A DNA stretch of 64,000 nucleotides from Antedon mediterranea (Eukaryota; Echinodermata; Crinoidea; Comatulida; Antedonidae). Under the pieces are notes generated by a model. That model worked only from the letters and a program-made list of their open reading frames with translations. It did no database searches and had not been told where the DNA came from. The stretch covers positions 2,857,001 to 2,921,000 of the forward strand of contig NC_092673.1 in assembly GCF_964355755.1 (NCBI RefSeq), given 5' to 3'. Made by a program: the position numbers and the translations under genes. Shown piece by piece: positions 34,276 through 46,300 of this stretch; the stretch's first letter is position 1; the number at the start of each line of letters is the position of its first letter.

Positions 34276-37200
34276 TTAGCATGCCAGTTTTCCAGCTGAC
34301 CGACTACGCTGACTGAATGAGCTTAATTTTTGTCCCGAAACATTTGTAAGGACGCCCTCGGCCTGTAGAGCTGCTTGCCGTTCTCTTCTCTGCTCAAGCT
34401 CTCGCCACCGACTGTCTTCTTGTATCCTCTGAAAAAATAAGCCAAATTTGAGACTATAGTAAAAATATTACATATTGCATGCTACAACCTATTTATGAGT
34501 AGGTTGCCGTAATCCAAAGCCCTATGGCAAGGGTTTGAGGCTCACCCCTTCCATGGTTCAGGTGGTTAGTCTTCTCGGATAAGGACTATAAACCGTAGGT
34601 CCAGTGTACACAAACTGCTTGTGTGCACTTTAAAGAACATCTTTCGAGATGAGTAGAGAGTTACCCCAGTGTACTAGCTCACTGTCGTGGACAGACGAAT
34701 AAGCGCTAGAATTGGCAGCACTAACATGACCCTAAAGGGAGAAGCATGTAGTTGAAAAGTGTAACACACAGCGCCATGATCGGCGCTATATAAATTGAAC
34801 ATATTATTTATTATTTTCTGGCAGTATTATCAAAGCCAGGCCTAATATTTATAATTGATCCTCTTGTACAACAACTATTAGTCTGCCATATACAGTATAA
34901 TTTCATACCACTGAAGTGATGTATAGTAGTATTATCAAAATATTGTCTAACCTTCTGTTTGTTAAGTGAGCTTGTGACTGCAGCCGACTCCTTCGTTGGC
35001 TTAATCTTGTTTTGCTCTGCGGTCTGCAACCTCTCTAACTTTTTCTGTTCCAATTTGTCCTGTAGAGCTTTTAATTTTGGATCAACAGGCTTTGCCTTTT
35101 CAGGTTTCTTTTGCTTTTCAACTTGTCTAGAAATAAATGTATCAATGAATAATAGTTTGAAGCAGACATCTTGAGTATAACATCTTAGTAGGATAGCTAG
35201 TTACGCATCTGTAATTCATGTGATGATTAGGTGTACTTACTTTTTGGATGCCAATTGGCCCTCAGCAATTCTATGTCGTGATATTTGCTCCAATTTCTCC
35301 ATAAGCATCTGTTCTTTGGCCTCTTTAGCTTCCAAGATAGTGTCCCGTTTATTCTCCTCCTCTTCAAGCTGCTTGGATTTCATTAAGCATAATCTTTCTT
35401 TTAGCTGCAAACAAAAAAAGGACAAAATATTAGCCTGTTCCAAGTAAGTACTGTATGTCTATAAACAGCGTTTCTTGACCATAATCTGAACAATCTCAAT
35501 GTAATGTTTAGAAGTTATTAATCAGAGAACCTTACCTCTGCTATTGACATCTCACTCAACAATGCGTGCCCAGCTGTACTCGTCCAATCAATGAATTTCC
35601 TATTGTTTTTTGGTGCTGCCTCCATCGCACGAATCTCCTGGACTAAGTCGATCTTACGACGCATGTCTTGAGCTGCCTGCAACATTGAAAGAAACAATCT
35701 TTATTTTTTGTTTATCGGATGTAAAACAGTAAAAAACAGGATTGGAAAAACCCATCATTCAAGCATTAAGTTTTGTTTTAAGGATTACATTATTATAAAA
35801 TTAAAATATTCACTGAACTGTGAAAGCTTACCTCTTCAAATGCTTGACGAAGTAATTCTCGACTTTCTTCGCTCACTTCCTCAGCTATTTGGAGTAAAAA
35901 AATGGGAGATTAGTAAATTTATGCAGTTTATTCATATAAACAATGTATTGAACCGAATAATTTTAAGAATGCTTACCAATTTTGCGTTTGTAATTCTGTA
36001 GTTTTTGTTTCGCTTCTTTGGCATTTTGATGACCTGCCAAGACATCTTCAACAAGCTCTCTCAACACCTTCTCTTCATCTAATCGTCTGGCAACGTACTC
36101 TTGCATCATTTCCTCAGCCTCTTCTTTCATCTTTAAAACTTTCTGCCGATTGTCTTGGATCAAGGATTGGCGTGCTAGTATAGCTTCCTCGTGACTCAGT
36201 TTGCCTTCAAGGCGTCTCCTTTCAATCTCGCTCAGCTCTTTTTCTAGATCTTTCTGCCGCATCTCATCTTGCCACGTTTGGAACTCCGAGCCATCTTTAG
36301 CACCTGCTTCAAGTAAGCTTAGCCTAAAAATAAACGAGTGACAATTTTTTTTATATACATGTTAAACTTATAATAAAATATTGTATAAAGGATAAAAAAA
36401 CTACACTAGAACTCATAATTGTGGAAACATTTTCATCTGGTTACTGTCTTGACACACAAGTTATTTTACTGGTTTACAATTTATGAAAGCTATCTATCTA
36501 CACTAGAACTCTTTTTGACAATTATGTTTCAACTCCATGGCCAACCCTTATTCAGGGGACACACCTGTTCAGGGGACACACCTGTTCAGGGGACACACCT
36601 GTTCAGGGAACACACCTGTTCAGGGAACACACCTGTTCAGGGGACACACCTGTTCAGGGGACACACCTGTTCAGGGGACACACCTGTTCAGGGGAAACAC
36701 CTGTTCAGGGGACACACCTGTTCAGGGGACACACCTGTTCTACTCTATCTAATGTTCAATAAACATACTTTTTTATTACATCTTGTTCCCGTTTCTGGTA
36801 CAAGGCACCCTCTCTAAGAATGGTAGCCATATTAAGTTTAATTGGTATATTGTCAGCTGTGTTGGTAGGTAGTGGTCGTGCTCTGCTACCCTCAAACATC
36901 AGTTTACTCTCCTGATCAGCAATAACATTTTTCATCCTAATTTTAGTTTTTTCTGACTTTTCTTTCGACGCACATTTAAATTGAGATTTTGTTGCGCCAA
37001 GGAGTTGTTCTTCAGTGTGCCGTCGGTTCCTCTCTCTGGCTTCTTGGATCAGCTTCTGCTCTGAAGGCAATTTATATGTGGTTTTTGGTACCTATATAAA
37101 AAATTGTTAGATAAGTGTAATCAGCTGTTTTTCTAAAATTATGTACAATGAAGGAGCGCAAATTATCTCTTTATTATGTAGAGTATTTCACCGCTTAAAG

Positions 37201-40200
37201 TTGCAAGAGGTGATGTCTCAGTAAGACTCTCAAGACTGGCACTTAAAGGGGGATTCTGGGTTTAAAATTGGTTTTAAATATCGTTTATTTATTAAATAAA
37301 AAATATTATAACAATATAGACATGTCAGAATGAAGAAGTAATAACGAGAAATTAAAAAAATTAAATTTCATATACATTTTATGGTAAATTCATGGAAAGT
37401 CTGTTTTTCAGCAGCTTAGGGAAGCTCATTAATATTCATGAGATATTCACAAAATCACGTCACCAGTGGATTCCAAACTCGCGACGTCATGTACGTTGTG
37501 TTTGTCAACTAATTTACATCTCTCTCCCCTGTCAAACGACGACCACCCGATCATTGTGAAATACATTTTTTGTAGATTTTCTAAGCTAGGCCTAAAGTGT
37601 AATAATAACAGTAGTAGCATATATTTATTTGACATTTAATGAAATACAAAATTTAGTACAGATACGGAGTCATAAATTATACTATTTTTATACCTCTATA
37701 GTACAGATCGTATTATCGGCTTCACGTACAATACTACTCTAGGCCTAATAATAATATGGGCGAGAGCCATTCTGACTAGGGATTCCATGCCACGATGGCT
37801 ACGTTAAAACAATGGGGCCCATGGGCCTAGCTAGCCTACTACTAGACGATTGGCCCATAAATAACAAAACCCATCCTATCAACCAAACTCCTAAACAATC
37901 TAAACCTAAAACGTTCTACAAAATCGGCTGTAAATATTGAAGCAAAACAAGGTCCGATCGCCGTCCACACGTATGGTGTCCCGATCGTCTAAGTAGGCCT
38001 AAAATAAAATAGGCTTAGTTTACTCTCCAAAAAAGCGGATACTCATGCATCAAGCAAGTAGACCAGGTAGTAGGAAGGAGACCTAGCCGATCCGGCCCAG
38101 TTAAAAATTGAGCTAGCTAGTGTAGTAGACCCTATGCGAATTGATACTACCAGGCCTTTTACTATAGGCTGCACTACACAAATATTCCAACTCTCTCATT
38201 CGAGCTATATTATCTATACCATTCCGGTAGGTCAAGTCGACCTTCAATCAAATACTGTACATCGTTCATGTTGTGATTATAGACGGGGTATACTCGACCC
38301 GACCAGTTTGGTATTGTTGTATCTGCTTATCACGTGACGATGCCAGGCATGGGCAGCAGAGAGAGCACGTGTATCGTCGTCTCGCTCGATCCTCAGCAGG
38401 AGGAATGTACAGTATACGTTACGCTTCATTGATTTTGATTTTTCCCTAAGTCGGTGCGAAAATCGGCAAACGTAAAGTGCAAACATATCTAATTTTTCAC
38501 TGTTTTGATGAATTTTCATAAAAAATTGACTTTATAAATGGGAAGACCGACTAAAATTACATCAGATAAGTATAATTTTACAAAAGTAATTGATATGGTT
38601 TATGATAACGAGTCGTCGGAAGATGGACCATTTCACGAATTTCCTATTTTGTAACCACAGTGTGATTTTGCCGTAGCTGCACTTGTAATCTGGCCTGATT
38701 TCACAGCCTTCGTTCTGCTTCACTGGGCGCTTATATAAATTGAAACTTTTACCGTTCAAGAGACAAACAAATATATTTTACATTTTTTACTATTCATTTT
38801 AAACCCGGAACCCCCCTTTAAAACTGAAAATGCCTACACCTAGCCTCTCTCTCTCTGACACTAGACGCAATTTTAAGGAATGTGGTAAACTTACGTCTTT
38901 TGGCTTTGAGACTGTTGGAATTTTTTCTGGTACTGGTACACTACGTGGTCTTGGCTTTGTTAACTTGAAAGGTGATATTTCTAAACAAAAAAAATTAATT
39001 GTTTTTGAAAATTCTCTTTTATGGACAAATTTAAAATATTTGTTTATAAATAATTGCTACATACCTGTCACAGTTTTAGGAGATTTAGCCTTCAACTTGT
39101 TGTCAATCTTATCTTGTAGTTGAATAATGAGCTCATTCAGTTCAGGCAACCACCTACATTCAAAGAAATACCAGTAATATTATTAGAGATATTCAATAAC
39201 AATGTATTTCTCATTACAGTCAGTACTGTCAGTACAACCCCTCCTTTGAAACACTCCTATTAAGGGGACTGGAACTGGTCCTTGTAACCATCATACTACA
39301 GTAGATCACATATGGTGGCTATTGACTGTATACAATTAGCGAAACACTGCATGCTCAAAACAATATCACTCCTGCATTCCACTTCCTTGAAACAAAACAA
39401 GGAGCAGTAACATTATGACCTCTATTTATGGGACACTTTGTTGGGTCAAGGAGCAGTAACATTATGACCAATGTCTAGAAGGGGTACCTTTAACATACAT
39501 AGTATCATACCGTTGAATAGGCGATATAAGGTTGACCTGTACATAAGTGTGTTCATATATTTTGCACCATTCATCTTTTATCCAAGAGTGCAAGTTTTTT
39601 TCGTTCAGAAAAAAAGATAAAAACTGAAAAGAAAAAAACCATAAAGTAAATATTACATTATTAAAAGAAATTGTTATATTGTAACTAACTGTACTACAGA
39701 AAATTTAAAAAAAAACCATTAGAATAATCGGTTAATTTTCACTTAAAATTAAAAATACATCTTTTGTATATTAAAAACCAATATAGAAGAACAGCATCAA
39801 AATTAAGTTTAAATACTTACTTTGAACATTTTATTTACATCCTGTGTTCTAATGAACTTCCTATAATTAGCCATTCCCAATTCATCAAGACGGTATAAAC
39901 TCAAGTAGCATAACACTGAAAAACAAAACAAACCCCAATATTGATCAGACTGAGTTTCTACATTTCTACACTTAAAGGGGGGTTCCGGGTTTAAAATGAA
40001 TAGTAAAAAATGTAAAATATATTTGTTTGTCTCTTGAACGGTAAAAGTTTCAATTTATATAAGCGCCCAGTGAAGCAGAACGAAGGCTGTGAAATCAGGC
40101 CAGATTACAAGTGCAGCTACGGCAAAATCACACTGTGGTTACAAAATAGAAAATTCGTGAAATGGTCCATCTTCCGACGACTCGTTATCATAAACCATAT

Positions 40201-42182
40201 CAATTAATTTTGTAAAATTATACTTATCTGATGTAATTTTAGTCGGTCTTCCCATTTATAAAGTCAATTTTTTATGAAAATTCATCAAAACAGTGAAAAA
40301 TTAGATATGTTTGCACTTTACGTTTGCCGATTTTCGCACCGACTTAGGGAAAAATCAAAATCAATGAAGCGTAACGTATACTGTACATTCCTGCTGAGGA
40401 TCGAGCGAGACGACGATACACGTGCTCTCTCTGCTGCCCATGCCTGGCATCGTCACGTGATAAGCAGATACAACAATACCAAACTGGTCGGGTCGAGTAT
40501 ACCCCGTCTATAATCACAACATGAACGATGTACAGTATTTGATTGAAGGTCGACTCGACCTACCGGAATGGTATAGATAATATAGCTCGAATGAGAGAGT
40601 TGGAATTTGTGTAGTGCAGCCTATAGTAAAAGGCCTGGTAGTATCAATTCGCATAGGGTCTACTACACTAGCTAGCTCAATTTTTAACTGGGCCGGATCG
40701 GCTAGGTCTCCTTCCTACTACCTGGTCTACTTGCTTGATGCATGGTATCCGCTTTTTTGGAGAGTAAACTAAACCTATATTTTAGGCCTACTTAGACGAT
40801 CGGGACACCATACGTGTGGACGGCGATCGGACCTTGTTTTGCTTCAATATTTACAGCCGATTTTGTAGAATGTTTTAGGTTTAGATTGTTTAGGAGTTTG
40901 GTTGATAGGATGGGTTTTGTTATTTATGGGCCAATCGTCTAGTAGTAGGCTAGCTAGGCCCATGGGCCCCATTGTTTTAACGTAGCCATCGTGGTATGGA
41001 ATCCCTAGTCAGAATGGCTCTCGCCCATATTATTATTAGGCTAGGCCTAGAGTAGTATTGTACGTGAAGCCGATAATACGATCTGTACTATAGAGGTATA
41101 AAAATAGTATAATTTATGACTCCGTATCTGTACTAAATTTTGTATTTCATTAAATGTCAAATAAATATATGCTACTACTGTTATTATTACACTTTAGGCC
41201 TAGCTTAGAAAATCTACAAAAAATGTATTTCACAATGATCACAATTGTGGTCGTCGTTTGACAGGGGAGAGAGATGTAAATTAGTTGACAAACACAACGT
41301 ACATGACGTCGCGAGTTTGGAATCCACTGGTGACGTGATTTTGTGAATATCTCATGAATATTAATGAGCTTCCCTAAGCTGCTAAAAAACAGACTTTCCA
41401 TGAATTTACCCTAAAATGTATATGAAATTTAATTTTTTTAATTTCTCGTTATTACTTCTTCATTCTGAAATGTCTATATTGTTATAATATTTTTTATTTA
41501 ATAAATAAACGATATTTAAAAGCAATTTTAAACCCAGAATCCCCCTTTAAGCTCTGTCTACACTTTCAAATTTTATAAAACAAAATTCGATGTGCCTATA
41601 TATGGACATGATGATGTCATATCACTACCACATTTGGGCATATCACTACCATAGTTGGGCACATCAAACTTTTTTTGTCAACTAGATAGTGTAGACAGAG
41701 CTTTCTAAATAACATGATACTTCGAGCTAGTACAGTAATATCAATTTATCCTTACCTGTGTATAGATTTTTATCTGACTTAAGTGAATTCCATCCATCTG
41801 ACCTGAAGAAGCCTTCAGTTACGACGTTAATTACTTTGGCATGCTGAACAGATCCAGAGAATACTTCCGTAATGAACTGTTTTTCCCCACCATCTAAAAT
41901 CTGAAGGGAAAAACCAACTTGGATTTGTTTAAAATATCTATGTAGAGAGCAGAACAGATATGTGATGTGTTGAAATTACTACTTTAAATAAAATGAATTA
42001 GATCCCAATAAATTGGTGCAGTAAGCATATTATAGTTATTTTTATAGTTTATTATTGTTTAGTAATATACCAACCTTATTCTGTTTAATGAAGGAAGAAA
42101 GATGTTGCTCAACTCCATCAACTTTCTTGTTGAAACCGTTTAAAATGTTGATACAATAATTCAACAACCGTGCATGTTTCAT
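34276..42182 (-). CDS. CFAP99: CFAP99, cilia- and flagella-associated protein
   Basis: Axonemal protein of motile cilia (family knowledge; detailed role little known). Exons: 42182-42075, 41900-41756, 39915-39821, 39623-39511, 39153-39065, 38980-38895, 37091-36769, 36323-35977, 35884-35832, 35676-35536, 35404-35241, 35126-34952, 34428-34276; 1992 nt, 663 residues. Diagnostic blocks: YLSLYRLDELGMANYRKF, NEKNLHSWIKDEWCKIYE and FKLTKPRPRSVPVPEKIP. From about residue 210 the protein is a long charged coiled coil (ERRRLEGKLSHEEAILARQS). The start at 42182 is provisional: exon 1 has an upstream splice acceptor at 42217 and no in-frame stop before the ATG, so a further 5' exon may exist. The 1.58 kb inverted repeats in two introns enclose exons 3-6. 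A 17 bp minisatellite lies between exons 7 and 8. Confidence 0.9.
34515..34800 (+). repeat. tRNA-derived SINE (family 2)
   Basis: Shares TTCTCGGATAAGGACTATAA and GTGCACTTTAAAGAACAT with 16006-16310 but ends in a different tail, CAGCGCC ... GGCGCTATATAAATTG. In the last CFAP99 intron. Confidence 0.7.
36547..36742. repeat. Minisatellite, 17 bp unit, ~11 copies
   Basis: Unit TTCAGGGGACACACCTG repeated with single-base variants (GGGAAC, GAAAC). It sits 27 bp left of CFAP99 exon 36769-37091. Open frames across it on the plus strand are artefacts of the repeat. Confidence 0.95.
37243..38821 (-). mobile_element. 1.58 kb TTAA-flanked element, copy 1
   Basis: Runs from TTAA plus AGGGGGATTCTGGGTT to AACCCGGAACCCCCCT plus TTAA. 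It is nearly identical, inverted, to 39972-41550; both are 1579 bp. TTAA target duplication is typical of piggyBac-type elements, but no transposase is encoded. Contains an AGGCCTA-rich stretch (37740-38000), a CACGTG near 38330 and a 38-residue open frame at 38538-38654. In CFAP99 intron 6. Confidence 0.85.
38538..38654 (+). CDS. 38-residue open frame in the 1.58 kb element
   Basis: Begins MGRPTKITSDKYNFTK and ends in an acidic NESSEDGP segment. The same frame is intact in the other copy (40255-40139, minus) with two substitutions (V to L, P to S). It could be the first exon of a lost transposase, with a GRP motif resembling an AT-hook, or a chance frame. No function assigned. Confidence 0.25.
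   Translation: MGRPTKITSDKYNFTKVIDMVYDNESSEDGPFHEFPIL
39972..41550 (+). mobile_element. 1.58 kb TTAA-flanked element, copy 2
   Basis: Inverted near-identical copy of 37243-38821, in CFAP99 intron 2. Left end TTAA plus AGGGGGGTTCCGGG; right end abuts MITE-A copy 15 and shares its TTAA. Confidence 0.85.
40139..40255 (-). CDS. 38-residue open frame, second copy
   Basis: Same short frame as 38538-38654, intact, reading toward the left end of this copy. Differs at two residues. Function unknown. Confidence 0.25.
   Translation of the reverse strand: MGRPTKITSDKYNFTKLIDMVYDNESSEDGPFHEFSIL
41548..41702 (-). mobile_element. MITE-A copy 15
   Basis: Complete copy in CFAP99 intron 2, adjoining the 1.58 kb element. 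One CCATATATGT-type decayed site near the left and two ACTACCATA/CACATT units. Confidence 0.85.
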
Positions 42183-43357
42183 GATGTTTTGTTTACTTTG
42201 TTGATGATAAAATATTTCTGGAGACAAAAATATATAAATTTGAATTAGCCATCAAAATAATATTAAGCTTTGGCTTATTTTAACCTACAACAACATGGCC
42301 TTTGTTTTGCCAGGATTGGCCTCAGCCTAGGCCTGCCTTGGTGTCTTAGTAGCACCGCAGTTTATATCTCTCTCTAGGCTAGCCTAGCTAGCTGTTTTCA
42401 TCACATCCCTACTACAAGCTAGGCGAGGCTACTTGTTGTTGGTTGTTGGAGGACCGAGCCGAGGCCTTTTAAAAAGAATCTATTTATTAGTGATATATCT
42501 CATCTTAAACTATTATTTATCTACTATACATCTTCTATTATCTATTTAACTCTCTATTTTGCATTACAATTATGTTTTTAGCGTACAAAATTCTTGTTAA
42601 AAGTGTAAATAAAGACTTCTTTTTCTATTGAATAACAGTTCCCATCGAGTTCAATGTTGACATTGGCAACGATTGCCAGATACAGCGCCCTCAACGGCAT
42701 ATTGTGAAATTAACCTGGTTCCCGTTTTTTTACACGCATGATTGAATTGTGCACATGCATTTATCTCCCCATCTCATTCCCCGTCGTTTTTGTATTGTGG
42801 TATGGTGTGTGGGGCCTAGCCTAGCTACTGTTAAGTAAGGAAAACCATGATATGTATAGTGCAATTTTAACTTGAATGATTCCGTCATGTATTATATATT
42901 GTATTTGTTATTAAAATGTTAAAATATAAGTAATAATTTTAGGCTAAGCCTATTAGGCTTTAAAAGCTCCTAAAAACAGGGGCCCCATATTAGCTAGGCC
43001 TAGAGGCCTAGTAGTAGGCGTAACTAACTTGGCCTGCTCTGGTGGTACGTAGAGGTAGAGTAGTAGTAGTAGTAGTATAGTAGTGTAGCCTACTAGATAG
43101 AGTATAGAATCTACTGGAACGGCAAGGCCTAGTAGTATGGCGTGGCTTAGACAGACTAAAAAAGTAAAGTGCCTTTCATGCCTGCTGTTCTGGCAAGGTT
43201 CCAGGCCGGGCCGCGTCAATTCAAAACGAACATCAATTTATTTTTCACACGGCTTCTTCTTTTTCAAATTATTACATCATAGAGCTTCAATAACATAACA
43301 AATTGCCTTTTCAGACTCGTTCATCGGCATTGGTTTGATACGACTTCTCAGAATCAG
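42183..43357. promoter_or_regulatory. Divergent CFAP99/ACADSB upstream region
   Basis: Holds the upstream regions of both genes, probably including non-coding first exons. Two clusters rich in TAGGCCTA/CTAGCC words lie at 42300-42440 and 42815-43210, with a GTA/GTAGTAGT run near 43050-43090. No coding exon recognised; the frame at 42953-43219 has no family similarity. Confidence 0.4.
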
Positions 43358-46300
43358 ATGTCTTCAATCGCTAGAGGAGTACGTTGGGCTTGCAGCCATC
43401 AAAATTTACAAAAGGTATGGCTAGTCTGTTATACATGGCTTTGGCACCAAAATAAGAATAAAAACCTTGGACCCTAACAAAAATTTCTATTTGTTTCATG
43501 AGAAATTGTCCCTGCCTTAGGGTTCCACTAGATTTGGGTACATCAAAGGAGAGATTTTACTGTATCCATTAATAATACTGGCATTGATTTTTTTAAAACT
43601 CTCTTTTGCTTAAAGATTTCTACATTCAAAGGATCTTCATCAGTCTTCACAAATAGATGTTTTCTTAAAAAGCATTCTTCACCAGCAGTGACATCCCCGA
43701 GGTGTCAAATGAGCAGTGAAGCTGTTTTTGCACCTGTGACGCAGTTTACAGAAGAGGAGATGATGATGAAGGAATCGGTAGTCAAGTTTGCAAGAGAGCT
43801 GATTGGTCCGCTGGTTTCTGAAATGGACACAAATTCTCGACTTGATCCAATCGTTCTTAAGGGTCTTTTTGAAATGGGAGTGAGTAGAAAATAAAATATT
43901 TTGTTGCAATATAGTATATACCTGTAATACAGTATATAACGTTGAATTAAATGATGAATACTGTATTTTTGTACCATTTAAATATTTCACTTCTTTAAGC
44001 ACTGTCTACACTATCAAACTTTATGTGACAACTACCATATTTGGGAATATCACTACCATATTTGGGCACACCACACTTTTTAGTCAAACTTGTTTGATAA
44101 TGTAGACAGAGCTTTATACAAAATTCAGTTCTGTATATAATTCATCATTGCTAATTTTCTAATTTGAATGGCCATCTTTTCTTCTTTGTTGTTTAGTTTA
44201 TGGGTATTGAAATTCCAATGGAGTATGGCGGGCCAGGTGCCAGTTTTTTCTCCGCTAACATTGTTATAGAAGAATTAGCTAAAATTGATACAGCTGTGAG
44301 CACATTGTGCGATGTGCACAATACAGTGGTGACTACAATGTTCAACCACTTTGCTTCTCACGAACAAAAATTGAAATATTTACCAAGATTAGCAACAGAT
44401 ATGGTAAGTTGTAATTGGTTTAGTTGCTATGATGTTCACTGAACCTGTGCTAGTCACTATGATGTTCACTGATCATTAACCTGTGTTAGCCACTGTGATA
44501 TTCACTGAACTTTGACTTGTGTTAGCCACTGTCATGTTCACTGAACTTTGACCTGTGCTAGCCACTGTCATGTTCACTGAACTTTGACCTATGATAGCCA
44601 CTGTCATGTTCACTGAACTTTGACCTGTGCTAGCCACTGTCATGTTCACTGAACTTTGACCTGTGATAGCCACTGTCATGTTCACTGAACTTTGACCTGT
44701 GTTAGCCACTGTCATGTTCACTGAACTTTGACTTGTGTTAGCCACTGTGATGTTCACTGAACTTTGACCTGTACTAGCCACTGTCATGTTCATTGAACTT
44801 TGACCTGTGTTAGCCAATGTGATGTTCACTAAACTTTGACCTGTGATAGCCACTGTGAAGTGGTGGTGTGATACCATGTACTGAAACTGTAAACCAAGTA
44901 GAATGTTTATCACAAACTTTAGTATTAAAATGTTTGTCACAAAGATAAATAACGGAATATTTGTCACAAACTTGAATATCAGACTGTCACAAAATTAACT
45001 ATACAAGTATTTGTCACAATAAATGTTCTGTTTTACTGAAGGTTGGCAGTTTCTGTTTATCTGAACCAGAATCTGGTAGTGATGCATTTGCTCTGAAAAC
45101 CACAGCCAAACTGGAAGGCAGCGACCATTACATCATCAATGGCAGTAAAATGTGGATCACAAATGCAGAACATGCTGGAGTCTTCCTTGTTATGGCAAAC
45201 ATCAATATTGAAGACGTGAGTGTCTTGTGCTCTCTAGGCTAAAGCTCTGTCTACACTATCAAACTAGTGTGATGTGCCCAAATATGGTAGTGATATGCCC
45301 AAATATGGTAGTGATATGACATCATCATGTCCATATATGGGCACATCACATTTTTTTGTCACATAAAGTTTGATAGTGTAGACAGAGCTTAACTAAAATG
45401 CCCCAATGAATTAAAGCATCTTTCAATTACAATTACATATTGCAACTAAGAAATATTTTTTTTTTTACTGCTCTTTTTAGGGTTACAAAGGTATAACAAC
45501 GTTTATTGTAGATCGTGACACTGAAGGGCTAACATTGGGTAAACCAGAAAATAAATTGGGTATTCGAGCCTCGTCAACATGTCCAGTACATTTTGAGAAT
45601 GTTAAGGTAGGACTCCATTATTAAATACAAGTTTGAATACATGATTATTTAATTTATTCCCGGAACCATTAAACCACTGGGGCTTTCATGGTATTGTTCA
45701 AACTCGATTGGATAACGACTCTTTAACAGTCTTGGCGTGGTACGGCGGAACAGCACTATTCCCTTAATTATACGCACGCACACCAGATATCAAATTGATA
45801 CGCCCTCATCTTTTAATTTATTTTGTATATAATAATTGTTTGTATATACACATATAAATATATTGTTTATTATAAATTTATTTTAGTTAAGATCATGGGA
45901 CTGCTGACTCTGGTAGTCATAGTAATCTTATTTATGTTAGCAGTCCCTGACCAATTCATCTCTGGCTAGTTTATATATGATTTGTTGGTCAAATCATGGA
46001 GGTATATACTTCCCTGGTCAAATAAATAAATGAAATTATTTATATGTATTTTTAAATTGTATTTTGAGTCGTTGTGGGTTAGTACTGTACATGGTACTGT
46101 GTTTTGGTATTTAAAGATTATGTAATAATAATTTTTCTTAGGTTCCAGTTGAAAATATACTCGGAAAGCCAGGTCATGGGTATAAGTATTCAATTGCTGT
46201 ACTCAATGAAGGTAGAATTGCTATTGGAGCTCAAGTTAGTATCCTAACATTGTATAGTTCTTAATATGTATACATATAATTATATACTATATCATATACC

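Noticed and set aside
36419-36817. Plus-strand 132-codon frame with a FRGHTCSGDTPVQGTH repeat.
   Set aside because: It is a translation of the 17 bp minisatellite in two frames; no splice or start support.
38277-38519. 80-codon frame, also found at 40274-40513.
   Set aside because: Conserved only because the two 1.58 kb copies are nearly identical; the two versions differ by an indel of one Leu codon and show no domain. Not called as a gene.
44476-44967. Minus-strand 163-codon repeat protein.
   Set aside because: Produced by a 39 bp minisatellite in an ACADSB intron, with no family similarity.
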